Of a DNA stretch of 39,707 nt, positions 1 through 7,552 are shown piece after piece. The notes beneath the pieces were generated by a model that saw only the letters and a program-made list of their open reading frames with translations, did not search any database and had not been told where the DNA came from. The first letter of the stretch is position 1. The number at the start of each line of letters is the position of its first letter. The position numbers were made by a program, and so were the translations under genes. The stretch covers positions 1 through 39,707 of the forward strand of contig CANRQB010000006.1 in the NCBI GenBank assembly GCA_947632645.1. Direction: 5' to 3'. The stretch is from an uncultured Clostridia bacterium (GTDB taxonomy: Bacteria; Bacillota; Clostridia; Christensenellales; UBA1242).

Positions 1-159
1 CTTACACCTTTTTTTTCCAGCAAGCCAGAAGAAGAGCGCAGCGGCATGGGCTTTACCGTTATGGAGAGTTTTATGGATAAATTGGAGGTTAAAAACAACA
101 AAACCGATGGGCTGATTGTTGTTATGAGCAAAAAATTAAGCGAAGCAGTAGGTATGTAG
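1..159 (+). CDS. spoIIAB: Anti-sigma F factor SpoIIAB, C-terminal end (partial)
   Basis: The window opens inside this frame and reads 52 codons to a TAG at 157-159. The visible tail has the signature end of SpoIIAB: a TPFFSSKPEEERSGMGFTVM stretch followed by ESFMD and a short strand with VVMSKK. SpoIIAB is a GHKL-fold serine kinase that holds sigma F inactive in the predivisional cell and phosphorylates SpoIIAA. The ATP-binding N-terminal part is outside the window. sigF starts 1 nt after the stop, so the two are expected to be translationally coupled in the classical spoIIAA-spoIIAB-sigF operon. The identification rests on the conserved C-terminal motif and on the neighbour. Confidence 0.93.
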   Translation, partial: LTPFFSSKPEEERSGMGFTVMESFMDKLEVKNNKTDGLIVVMSKKLSEAVGM

Positions 160-160
160 T

Positions 161-895
161 ATGCTAACTAGTAATGAAACCGCTAAGCTTATTATTGATG
201 CGCAAAAGGGCGACAATTTGGCAAAGGAAAAGCTTATTACACTAAATTCGCCACTTATAAAAAGTGTGGTTAAGCGCTATTTAAACAAAGGGGTGGACTA
301 CGACGATTTGTATCAACTTGGCGCGCTTGGCTTTGTTAAGGCGATAAACAATTTTGACCCTAAATTTAATGTTAAATTCACCACCTATGCTGTGCCTATG
401 ATTGCGGGCGAAATTAAGCGTTTTTTGCGCGATGATGGCAGTGTTAAGGTGTCGCGCAGCATAAAGCATTTATCGATTGAAATTAACAATTATGTTACAG
501 AGTATGTGCGCCTACACGGCGAAAACCCAAGTTACGAGCATCTATCGCAGCATTTTAATATGGAGAAAGCCGAGATTGTGTTTGCCATGGAGGCGGTTAA
601 TCGGCCGCTATCGATAGACGAAAAGTATAACGACGACGAGGATTCGGTTAGTTTGAAAGACAAACTGCCAGATAGTTTTAGTTACGAAAATTATGTGGAT
701 AAACTCGCTCTGCGCGAGATGATTTCTGGGCTAGAACAGCGCGAAAAACAGGTGATTATAATGCGCTATTATCTAGATAAAACGCAGAGTGAAATTGCCG
801 CCGAACTAAATATAAGTCAGGTGCAAGTTAGCCGAATTGAAAACAAGGTGCTTAAACAACTTAAAAATGCACTGTTTAGTGATAAGCAATGTTAA
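161..895 (+). CDS. sigF: Forespore RNA polymerase sigma factor SigF
   Basis: This 244-residue sigma-70 family protein has the length usual for SigF/SigG. Region 2 includes DYDDLYQLGALGFVKAINNF and the -10 recognition helix TTYAVPMIAGEIKRFLRD (residues about 46-91). Region 3 follows (RSIKHLSIEI...), and region 4 ends in the helix-turn-helix TQSEIAAELNISQVQVSRIE near residues 208-228. It directs the first forespore programme once released from SpoIIAB. It follows spoIIAB by 1 nt, which favours SigF over the close paralogue SigG. There is only a weak purine tract before the ATG, so translation probably couples to spoIIAB. A strong terminator follows immediately, so in this genome spoVA is not a read-through extension of spoIIA. 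Confidence 0.94.
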   Translation: MLTSNETAKLIIDAQKGDNLAKEKLITLNSPLIKSVVKRYLNKGVDYDDLYQLGALGFVKAINNFDPKFNVKFTTYAVPMIAGEIKRFLRDDGSVKVSRSIKHLSIEINNYVTEYVRLHGENPSYEHLSQHFNMEKAEIVFAMEAVNRPLSIDEKYNDDEDSVSLKDKLPDSFSYENYVDKLALREMISGLEQREKQVIIMRYYLDKTQSEIAAELNISQVQVSRIENKVLKQLKNALFSDKQC

Positions 896-922
896 AAAAT
901 ATGCGAACTTCGCATATTTTTT
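894..922 (+). terminator. Rho-independent terminator after sigF
   Basis: Inverted repeat ATATGCGAA/TTCGCATAT (899-907 and 909-917), lengthened by an A-tract pairing with the T-tract 918-922. It overlaps the sigF stop codon. The following 180 bp to the lipoprotein gene are very AT-rich and show nothing else I can support. Confidence 0.85.
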
Positions 923-1102
923 GTGTTTTAGATTTGGTTTTGATTTTTTATAAATAGATTAGGTTTTTGATTTTTTAATTACATTTATTTATTTGTCATC
1001 TATTAGAAGTTGATTATTAATATATAATTTAATTTTGTTAATTATAATGATAATTTTTTATATTTTTAACTAAAAACTAATTATACCAATTTATTTTAAA
1101 CA

Positions 1103-2743
1103 TTATCCAAAAATCTTTTTAACCTTATTTTTTATTGTGCGTATGCGTGCAACTGGGCTAGGGCTGCCCGCTTTTTTATAACTATCTATGTTCTTCTTTA
1201 GCCCTTTTCTCTTTTTGGTGTTTGTTCTGCTGCTCGAATTTTCGTTGTTGTTTTCTGTGGTGTTTTGCGCGTTATTGTTAGCATTTTCATTATTTGCATT
1301 TTCGCCATTTGGCACAACATTTGGTGTATTTAATGCGCTATCTACACCATAATTATTGCCATATGGTGCGGCCATGCCATTGCCATACATGCCATTATAT
1401 CCATAGCCACCGCCATAGCCATAACCAAAGTTATTCATATAGCCGTTGCGTGCGGTGTTGTAAAATGTGTCTATGTTAGAGTATCTGGGATAAAAGGTAT
1501 CTATATTGCTGTTTAAATTTGGTGTGTTGTTTACAATATTCTCACCATTTGTGTTTGTTTGATTATTGTCTGCATTATTATCGTTATTTGTTTGATTGTT
1601 TTCTGCATTGTTGTTTTCATTATTATTTTGATTGATATTGCTTTCGTTATTTTTGTTTTCTAAAGCGGTATTATTTTCATTTAAATTGGGTGTTTGATTG
1701 TTATTTGCTTGATTTTCGTCAGTTGTATTAGTGCTATTTTCACTTATTTCGTTTGTTTTATCTAAATTTTCTGCATTTTCAGTTTTTTTTACAATGTCGT
1801 TTAGCATTGTGCTGCCGTTTTCATTATTTTCTATTGGCATAATTTTGTTTTCATTATCTTTGCTATCATTGTTTAAATTATTATTTTTATCTGTATTTAA
1901 ATCGCCTTTATCCGCATTTAAATCGCCATTTTCACCAGATTTATCCGCATTAATCTCTTCTAATTTGCCGTCAATAAGGTTAAATTCTTTGTACACTTCT
2001 GGCTCGCCATCTTTTTTGTAGCGGTAGGTGATTTTGCCTTCAAATTTATTCAGCCGATTCGCATAAAATGTTTGATTAATCCGCTCAAACGAATGCAGCC
2101 CGTTCTCCATCATTTCATTGCCGTCAATCAAGTTGTTTAGCACCACCAAAAATTTAAGTGGCATAAAATTTACATCCTTGTGCAAATCGTCTACATTATG
2201 GCTAAGTTGCGCGGTAATTCGTGTAAAATCGCGCCCCAAATCCTTAAGTTGTTTGGCCTGTTCATTAAGCATCATGCGCTGCTCGCTATTTAAGATAATT
2301 TCGTTGTTTTTAACCTTATTAAGTAGAGTTTCGGTTTCGCTTATTGCATCCAACATATCTTGTTTAAGTTTAATGTATCTATCGCAATTTTCTTTTATGT
2401 CGGTGGATAGGTTATACAGTGTAAATTCGTCCGCATAATTTTCCACTTCGCCTTTTTCTACTTGACTTTCCGCAACATCTTCAATTATCTTATTTTTTAT
2501 GCTGCTATCCGCATTAATTTGTGGATCTTTTTCGTCAGTTGGTGCAATCTCCAATTTGTAGTTATTCAAAATTCGCTCGGTGTTGGCACTGGTTGAAATA
2601 ACCGATTGTTCAAAATCGTTAATGCTATTTTTAAAATCGTTTAGCCTTATTGCTTCATTTTTGTCGCTATTTAAATTGTTTGAGCAACCACCTAACAATA
2701 GCCCTGCGCCCAAACCCAAAACTAGTGGTATAAATTTTTTCAT
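1103..2743 (-). CDS. Asn-rich lipoprotein with NIDTFY-type repeats, function unknown
   Basis: There are three consecutive ATG codons. An AAGGAG lies 1, 4 and 7 nt before them, so the third (2743) is the best start and gives 546 residues. The N-terminus is a lipoprotein signal: KK, a hydrophobic run, then the lipobox LLGGC with Cys near residue 19, implying anchoring to the outer face of the membrane. Residues about 30-240 look helical and charged. About 255-420 is low-complexity, rich in Asn with Glu, Asp and Thr. Then come two NIDTFY copies, a Gly/Tyr/Asn-rich segment, and a basic C-terminus containing KKNIDSYKK, a third related motif. I do not recognise the family. It lies on the opposite strand between sigF and the spoVA genes, so a sporulation or germination role is possible but is inference from position only. 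The Asn-rich middle probably varies in length between strains. Confidence 0.8.
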   Translation of the reverse strand: MKKFIPLVLGLGAGLLLGGCSNNLNSDKNEAIRLNDFKNSINDFEQSVISTSANTERILNNYKLEIAPTDEKDPQINADSSIKNKIIEDVAESQVEKGEVENYADEFTLYNLSTDIKENCDRYIKLKQDMLDAISETETLLNKVKNNEIILNSEQRMMLNEQAKQLKDLGRDFTRITAQLSHNVDDLHKDVNFMPLKFLVVLNNLIDGNEMMENGLHSFERINQTFYANRLNKFEGKITYRYKKDGEPEVYKEFNLIDGKLEEINADKSGENGDLNADKGDLNTDKNNNLNNDSKDNENKIMPIENNENGSTMLNDIVKKTENAENLDKTNEISENSTNTTDENQANNNQTPNLNENNTALENKNNESNINQNNNENNNAENNQTNNDNNADNNQTNTNGENIVNNTPNLNSNIDTFYPRYSNIDTFYNTARNGYMNNFGYGYGGGYGYNGMYGNGMAAPYGNNYGVDSALNTPNVVPNGENANNENANNNAQNTTENNNENSSSRTNTKKRKGLKKNIDSYKKAGSPSPVARIRTIKNKVKKIFG

Positions 2744-2850
2744 CATCATTCTCCTTATGCTTAGTTTGGCAAATTATAAGAAAATAATGCAATAATTAAA
2801 AATTTTGTTTTAAATTTATCATTTTGTAAATAATCAAAAAAAGGAAAATT

Positions 2851-3297
2851 ATGGATAAACAAAAACGAAACGAAAACTACAACATCTATGTGGAAAGCAA
2901 AGTGCCTAAAACTAAGGCATGGCCGTCGCTTTTTAAAGCATTTTTGGTGGGCGGAATAATTTGCGCAATTGGGCAAGGTTTTTTTGACCTGTATAGTTAT
3001 CTCTTCCCAAACCTAGCCGAAAGCGAAGTTACAACTTGCATGCTTATGAGCATAATTTTTATAACTTGCTTGCTTACTGGTTTTGGCATTTATGACGTAA
3101 TTGGCGCGTGGGGCGGCGCGGGCTCGGTTATTCCTATAACCGGCTTTTCCAACAGCATATCTAGCCCAGCAATCGAGTTTAAAAAAGAGGGCATAATCTA
3201 TGGCATATGCGTAAAAATGTTCACCATCGCCGGCCCAGTGATTGTGTGCGGAGTGGTGGGCAGCATTGTTTGTGGCTTTGTTGCGCTGTTTATTTAG
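2851..3297 (+). CDS. spoVAC: Stage V sporulation protein AC (DPA channel membrane subunit)
   Basis: This 148-residue hydrophobic protein has several membrane segments (about 28-50, 62-85, 117-147) and the SpoVAC-type stretch FLVGGIICAIGQGFFDLY. A GSVIPITGFSNSISSPAIEF loop follows, the motif shared by SpoVAC and SpoVAE. SpoVA proteins sit in the inner spore membrane and move dipicolinic acid into the forespore and out at germination; SpoVAC is the proposed mechanosensitive channel. The start follows AAGGAAAATT. It is the first gene of a three-gene operon with spoVAD 7 nt downstream. I looked for a sigma F or sigma G promoter upstream and found none convincing. Confidence 0.93.
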   Translation: MDKQKRNENYNIYVESKVPKTKAWPSLFKAFLVGGIICAIGQGFFDLYSYLFPNLAESEVTTCMLMSIIFITCLLTGFGIYDVIGAWGGAGSVIPITGFSNSISSPAIEFKKEGIIYGICVKMFTIAGPVIVCGVVGSIVCGFVALFI

Positions 3298-3304
3298 GGG
3301 GATT

Positions 3305-4432
3305 ATGCAAACAATAAAAATGAAAAATAACACCTATCTTTTAGATGGCTACAGCATTGTTGGGCCGCTAGAGGGCAAGGGACCACTTAAAGATTATTTC
3401 GATTACATTTTAAAGGACGACACATTAAAAGAAAAAACCTTTGAAAAAGCCGAGCGCAAACTGCTAGAAAACATTGTAACGGGCGCAATAGATAAAGCTG
3501 GCCTTAAAACTAGCGATATCGATTTCTTTTTTGGCGGCGATTTGTTAAACCAGATTGTAAGTTCGTCCTACACTGCGCGCGAGTTAGAAATCCCATTTAT
3601 TGGGCTATATTCTGCGTGCGCCACCATGGCAGAATCGATCGGCTTGGCGGCCTTGTTTGTAGATAATGGCTTGGCAGAAAATGCGTTGGCAGCAACCTGT
3701 ACTCATTTTAGCAGTGCCGAGCGGCAATATCGCTTCCCGCTAGAACTTGGCAATCAGCGCGCACCAACCACTCAATGGACAATAACGGGCGGCGGGGCAA
3801 GCGTGGTTTCGTGCCTTAAAAGTAAGGTTAAAATTGTTGCGGTAACCTTTGGTAAGGTGCTAGATTTTGGCATTATGGACGTAAACAATATGGGGGCAGC
3901 CATGGCGCCCGCCGCATGCGATACCATACGCGAGCACATAAAAAACATGGGCAGAAAAACCAGTGATTACGATTTTATTGCAACTGGCGATTTAGGAAAG
4001 TTGGGATGCGAAATTCTTTTTGATTTACTAGAGCAGGACAAGATAATTTTGGGCAAAAACTATCAGGATTGCGGATGCATGATGTACAACAAAACCCAGC
4101 GCACTTTTATGGGCGGCAGTGGGGCGGGCTGCAGCGCTAGTGTGTTTAATGGATACATTCTATCTAAACTAAAAAAGGGCGAATTTAAGCGCGTGCTTTT
4201 GGTTAGCACGGGCGCACTTATGAGTACCACCACTAATCAGCAAGGCGACACTATACCAAGCATTGCGCATGCGGTAGAATTTGAATATGTGGGCGCGCAA
4301 AACGAAAATAATTTAGCCGCCGCACAAAAACCAAAAAACGAAAATTTTAGTAAAAATTCATTAAAAAACAGTAAAAATGCCACAAAAAATGCAAAAAATC
4401 GCGCAAAAACTAAAAAAGGAGAGAAAAAATGA
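3305..4432 (+). CDS. spoVAD: Stage V sporulation protein AD (DPA-binding, thiolase fold) with extra C-terminal tail
   Basis: SpoVAD is the peripheral, dipicolinate-binding subunit of the SpoVA channel and has a thiolase-like fold. The start chosen is the ATG at 3305 after AGGGGGATT, which gives 375 residues; the reading frame is open further upstream but that part overlaps spoVAC. Visible landmarks are DGYSIVGPLEGKGPL at the N-terminus, FFFGGDLLNQIVSSSYTARE, SACATMAESIGLA with the conserved Cys, TGDLGKLG, and GGSGAGCSASVFNGY. The core ends near residue 325 at HAVEFE, where the family usually stops. Here about 50 extra residues follow, very rich in Lys, Asn and Ala. The last 4 nt overlap spoVAE (ATGA), indicating coupling. 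Confidence 0.94.
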   Translation: MQTIKMKNNTYLLDGYSIVGPLEGKGPLKDYFDYILKDDTLKEKTFEKAERKLLENIVTGAIDKAGLKTSDIDFFFGGDLLNQIVSSSYTARELEIPFIGLYSACATMAESIGLAALFVDNGLAENALAATCTHFSSAERQYRFPLELGNQRAPTTQWTITGGGASVVSCLKSKVKIVAVTFGKVLDFGIMDVNNMGAAMAPAACDTIREHIKNMGRKTSDYDFIATGDLGKLGCEILFDLLEQDKIILGKNYQDCGCMMYNKTQRTFMGGSGAGCSASVFNGYILSKLKKGEFKRVLLVSTGALMSTTTNQQGDTIPSIAHAVEFEYVGAQNENNLAAAQKPKNENFSKNSLKNSKNATKNAKNRAKTKKGEKK

Positions 4433-4806
4433 TTAGTGTTTGGGATTATGTTATATCTTTTTTAGTGGGCGGAATTATTTGCTTTTTAGGGCAAATTTTG
4501 GTTATCCGCACCAAGATTACAACCGCACGAATATTGGTGCTGTTTATGGTTATTGGCATGGTGCTAGAGGTGTTTAATGTCTACGCACCATTTAGAGAGT
4601 TTGGCAAAGCGGGCGCAACCGTGCCGATTATCGGGTTTGGTGCAAGTTTGGCGCGAGGTGCAATTATGGCAACTAAAGAGTATGGCATAATTGGCATTTT
4701 CACGGGCGGACTTACTGCCGCATCTGGTGGAATTGCTATGGCAATTTTTGCCTCGTTTATATTTGCGCTTATATTCAGCAGCAAATCTAAGCGGGGCGGA
4801 CACTGA
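4429..4806 (+). CDS. spoVAE: Stage V sporulation protein AE (membrane subunit)
   Basis: This 125-residue membrane protein has four predicted hydrophobic segments. It contains SFLVGGIICFLGQILV near the N-terminus and the ATVPIIGFGASLARG loop, the same pattern as SpoVAC. This matches the short membrane-only SpoVAE form (SpoVAEb type). It starts on the ATG that overlaps the spoVAD stop. The AC-AD-AE set is the minimal SpoVA channel seen in many clostridia; no spoVAA, spoVAB or spoVAF lies in the window. A terminator follows 15 nt after the stop. Confidence 0.92.
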   Translation: MISVWDYVISFLVGGIICFLGQILVIRTKITTARILVLFMVIGMVLEVFNVYAPFREFGKAGATVPIIGFGASLARGAIMATKEYGIIGIFTGGLTAASGGIAMAIFASFIFALIFSSKSKRGGH

Positions 4807-4820
4807 CGGATTGCTTTATC

Positions 4821-4844
4821 AAGAGTTAAAACAACTCTTTTTTT
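4821..4844 (+). terminator. Terminator of the spoVA operon
   Basis: Stem AAGAGTT (4821-4827), loop AAAAC, stem AACTCTT (4833-4839), then a T-run. Confidence 0.85.
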
Positions 4845-4853
4845 AAAAACCTA

Positions 4854-4881
4854 TTGACAAATAAAATTTTTATGATATAAT
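4854..4881 (+). promoter_or_regulatory. Sigma A type promoter of the 4907 gene
   Basis: TTGACA at 4854-4859 and TATAAT at 4876-4881 with a 16-nt spacer, both perfect matches. It lies 25 nt before the ATG, with GAGGAG in between, so the downstream gene should be well expressed in vegetative cells. Confidence 0.88.
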
Positions 4882-4906
4882 TGTGTCGAATTGAGGAGAT
4901 AATTTT

Positions 4907-5395
4907 ATGTCATACAAATTAAACGAAGAACAGATTAACGAAATATGCAAGCTGGTGGTAAATAAAATTAATGAGATTTTAAAACCACAAGATTTTTACA
5001 TATATCCAAAATATGATGCCATGGTTGTGGATGGTAGCGTGGTGGACTTGCCTATAAATATATTGTCAATTTCGCAAGAAGAAGCGGTGTGCGCATCTAA
5101 TGTAGAAATTGAATTAATGGATTTTGATATCGCAGTTGGGGTGCACTATCCACTTTTGCCAGCCGCTTTTAAAAATTGCTTGCCAATACTAAAACAATAC
5201 ATTCGATTTATGTATTTGCAATTTGGCGAGGAATATTTAAAAGAGTTTAAAAGTGTTGTAAGTTTGAATGAAGCAGTAAAGTTAAACCAAATTAATAAGA
5301 TATATAGAATAAATAAAGAAAATGCGAACGATTATTTTAAAGGCATATATAACATAATTGCCGAACTAGAATCTGGCAATACACAAACTAAATAA
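4907..5395 (+). CDS. Hypothetical protein, 162 residues
   Basis: I do not recognise this protein. It begins MSYKLNEEQINEICKLVV after a good GAGGAG ribosome site. It has no signal peptide or membrane segment. The composition is that of a small soluble alpha/beta protein, with a central hydrophobic part (VVDLPINILSISQEEAV...) and a helical, charged C-terminal third. It has its own strong consensus promoter and its own terminator, so it is a monocistronic vegetative unit inserted between spoVA and yunB. No catalytic motif is evident and no function is proposed. Confidence 0.75.
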   Translation: MSYKLNEEQINEICKLVVNKINEILKPQDFYIYPKYDAMVVDGSVVDLPINILSISQEEAVCASNVEIELMDFDIAVGVHYPLLPAAFKNCLPILKQYIRFMYLQFGEEYLKEFKSVVSLNEAVKLNQINKIYRINKENANDYFKGIYNIIAELESGNTQTK

Positions 5396-5427
5396 ACAAA
5401 AAGCAATCAAAAGATTGTTTTTTGTTT
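5394..5427 (+). terminator. Terminator after the 4907 gene
   Basis: CAATC-aaaa-GATTG core (5404-5417) followed by a T-run. The flanking A-tract and T-tract extend the stem to about 15 bp with one G:T pair. Confidence 0.85.
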
Positions 5428-5476
5428 GTGGATGTTAAAAATTTGGGGTTTTATGTCTAAAACAATCAAAAATTAT

Positions 5477-5503
5477 ATATTATCTGCGCTGTTTTAATAC
5501 AAT
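5477..5503 (+). promoter_or_regulatory. Possible sigma E promoter of yunB
   Basis: ATATT at 5477-5481, a 14-nt spacer, then AATACAAT at 5496-5503. This resembles the known sigma E consensus (core ATATT, 13-14 nt, CATACANT) with one mismatch in the -10 element. yunB belongs to the sigma E regulon in Bacillus subtilis, which supports the reading. Only 5 nt separate the -10 element from the ATG. Confidence 0.5.
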
Positions 5504-5508
5504 ATTTT

Positions 5509-6150
5509 ATGGCAAGGTTTAGGCCAAAAAAGTGGTTAGCAGTTTTTGTTTTTTTGTGCATAGTTTTGTTTGCATACTATTTTTTTGTTATTAGCCCGGT
5601 GGTTAAAACCTATTCGGCAGCAAAAACCAACCAACTTACTGAAACTGCAATTAATTTAGCGGTAAGCACGGTTATTAATCGCACAATAAGTTACGATAGC
5701 CTAATTGACATAAACTACGCGCCAAATGGCGAAATTGCCTCGCTATCCGCCAACCAGTACGAAATTAACAGCATCGCACGCGAAATTGTAAACGAAGGGC
5801 AACTGCTAATGCGCACACTGGGCGAAGATGGACTTAAACTTAATATGGGTACATTTACTGGCATACCATTTTTGATTGGGCGCGGACCGCTTGTCAATTT
5901 AAAGTTGGTGCCAATTGGTGTGGTGGCAAGCCGATTTACCAGCGAGTTTAGCGCGGTGGGCATAAATATGACAAAGCACACGCTGTATCTATATTTGGAT
6001 GTGCATGTTAACATTGTGCTGCCGGTTAAATCGTACGAAGTGTATTCTACAAGCCAAGTTATGCTTGCCGAAAGCATTATTGTTGGCCGAGTTCCCGAAG
6101 TGTATTTGGCGGGCGGCAGTTTGGGCGAGAGTTTAAATTTAGTGCCTTAA
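5509..6150 (+). CDS. yunB: Sporulation protein YunB
   Basis: This 213-residue protein has an N-terminal membrane anchor (KKWLAVFVFLCIVLFAYYFF, residues about 7-26). An extracytoplasmic domain with YunB landmarks follows: SYDSLIDINYAPNGEIASLS, YEINSIAREIV, the GTFTGIPFLIGRGPLVNLKL stretch, VASRFTSEFSAVGINMTKHT and the ending ESIIVGRVPEVY. YunB is a mother-cell sporulation protein of unclear molecular role. The B. subtilis protein is somewhat longer (about 250 residues); the core is intact here. There is no clear Shine-Dalgarno sequence before the ATG, and the candidate sigma E -10 element lies 5 nt upstream, so the mRNA may be nearly leaderless. Confidence 0.88.
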   Translation: MARFRPKKWLAVFVFLCIVLFAYYFFVISPVVKTYSAAKTNQLTETAINLAVSTVINRTISYDSLIDINYAPNGEIASLSANQYEINSIAREIVNEGQLLMRTLGEDGLKLNMGTFTGIPFLIGRGPLVNLKLVPIGVVASRFTSEFSAVGINMTKHTLYLYLDVHVNIVLPVKSYEVYSTSQVMLAESIIVGRVPEVYLAGGSLGESLNLVP

Positions 6151-6325
6151 AAATAGAATTGGTTAAACAAATAATCATATTAATAATCAATTATAAAATA
6201 AAAAAACCATTTTTAACTATTTAAATAATAAACACTAAAAAACTTATTTAAAAGCTAAAAATATTCTTAATATAATTTTACCTTAAAATAAAAACAATAA
6301 ATTGCGCTGTTTAATTAAAAAGCAT

Positions 6326-6354
6326 TTGTAAAATTAATCGAAATATGCTAAAAT
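6326..6354 (+). promoter_or_regulatory. Promoter of the nifS-like gene, leaderless type
   Basis: TTGTAA at 6326-6331, a 17-nt spacer, then TAAAAT at 6349-6354 preceded by TGC (extended -10). The -10 hexamer ends 6 nt before the ATG at 6361, and no Shine-Dalgarno sequence fits in between. Confidence 0.65.
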
Positions 6355-6360
6355 AAATTT

Positions 6361-7467
6361 ATGCTATATTTCGACAACGCATCAACCACAAAAATAAGCG
6401 ACGCTGCCTTGGATAGTTACATTAAGGCAAGCCAACTTTTTTATAATCCAAGCGGGCTATATAAACAGGCGGGCGAGGCAAAACAGGCAATAGAGAGTGC
6501 GCGTGCAGAAATTTTAAAGCAACTTAAAGCGCCAACAAAATCCACCTTCATTTTCACCGGCTCGGCAACCGAAGCCAACAATGCGGTTATTAATGCGTGC
6601 GTTACGCGAAAGGATAAAAAATACCTTATTTCGGCGGGCGAGCATAGTTCGCTTTACGCGGCTGCTAAGCAAAAACTGGACGAAGGGTATAATGTTATAT
6701 TTGTGCCGCTTAACAAAAACGGCGGGGTAGATAAACAAAAATTGTTTGAATTGCTAGATGATAGCGTGGCGTTTGTGTCGGTTATTCATATCAGCAACGA
6801 AACGGGCGCTATAAACGATATTAAGGGAATTTGTGCGCAAATAAAAGAAAATTATCCAAACATTTTAGTGCACAGCGACGGGGTGCAAGCAGTGGGTAAG
6901 TTGGATATAAATTTAAGTGCATTAGGTGTGGATTTTTACACTATATCCGCCCACAAAATTAACGGGCCAAAAGGGGTGGCGGGGCTGTATATTAAAAACA
7001 CCAACCGCTTTAAGCCACAACTATTTGGTGGCGGACAAGAATTTGGGCTTAGGTCGGGCACAGAAAATTTGCCCGGCATAGCTGCCTTTGTAACCGCACT
7101 AAAAAACACTAAAATTCACGATTATAGCGCACATAAACAAGCGCTTTTAGCTGAGATACACGAGCCACACTTTCTGGTTAGCAACACTGATTGCGTAGAC
7201 AATATTATTTCAATCTGCTTTGAGGGGGTGCGCGGCGAAACTATACTTCATATGTTGGAGGATGTCGGGTTTTTAATCGGCACTGGCTCGGCTTGCAATA
7301 GCCACACTGCTGGCAATCGCGTGCTAGAACAAATTGTGCCTAAAAAATATCTTTCTGGTGCGGTGCGCGTTAGTTTCGGCGAAGAAATTTCGGTTGCAGA
7401 CTGCATTTCCCTTGGCAAGGCATTAAATGACGCAGTTAAAACCTATAAGGCAAAGTTAAAAAGATAG
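6361..7467 (+). CDS. Cysteine desulfurase (NifS/NifZ-like), sulfur donor for ThiI
   Basis: This 368-residue class V aminotransferase uses pyridoxal phosphate to take sulfur from cysteine and carry it as an enzyme persulfide. Visible features are YFDNASTT at the start, TGSATEANN, GEHSS with the PLP-stacking His95, HSDGVQAVGK, and SAHKINGPKG with the Schiff-base Lys199. GGGQEFGLRSGTEN follows, then the mobile loop GTGSACNSH with catalytic Cys312. It is followed 85 bp later by thiI. The pairing of a dedicated desulfurase with thiI is established in Bacillus (NifZ-ThiI), so I infer tRNA thiolation rather than general Fe-S assembly. No ribosome-binding site is visible. Confidence 0.9.
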   Translation: MLYFDNASTTKISDAALDSYIKASQLFYNPSGLYKQAGEAKQAIESARAEILKQLKAPTKSTFIFTGSATEANNAVINACVTRKDKKYLISAGEHSSLYAAAKQKLDEGYNVIFVPLNKNGGVDKQKLFELLDDSVAFVSVIHISNETGAINDIKGICAQIKENYPNILVHSDGVQAVGKLDINLSALGVDFYTISAHKINGPKGVAGLYIKNTNRFKPQLFGGGQEFGLRSGTENLPGIAAFVTALKNTKIHDYSAHKQALLAEIHEPHFLVSNTDCVDNIISICFEGVRGETILHMLEDVGFLIGTGSACNSHTAGNRVLEQIVPKKYLSGAVRVSFGEEISVADCISLGKALNDAVKTYKAKLKR

Positions 7468-7552
7468 AAACATTTTATAAAAATGTTAAAAATTAATAAC
7501 AAAATAAACTTGTAAAAAACTAAAAATTATAACTAAAATAAAAAGGACAAAT

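Noticed and set aside
2744..2850. Sigma F or sigma G promoter for spoVAC
   Set aside because: Only partial matches with wrong spacing were found; I could not support one.
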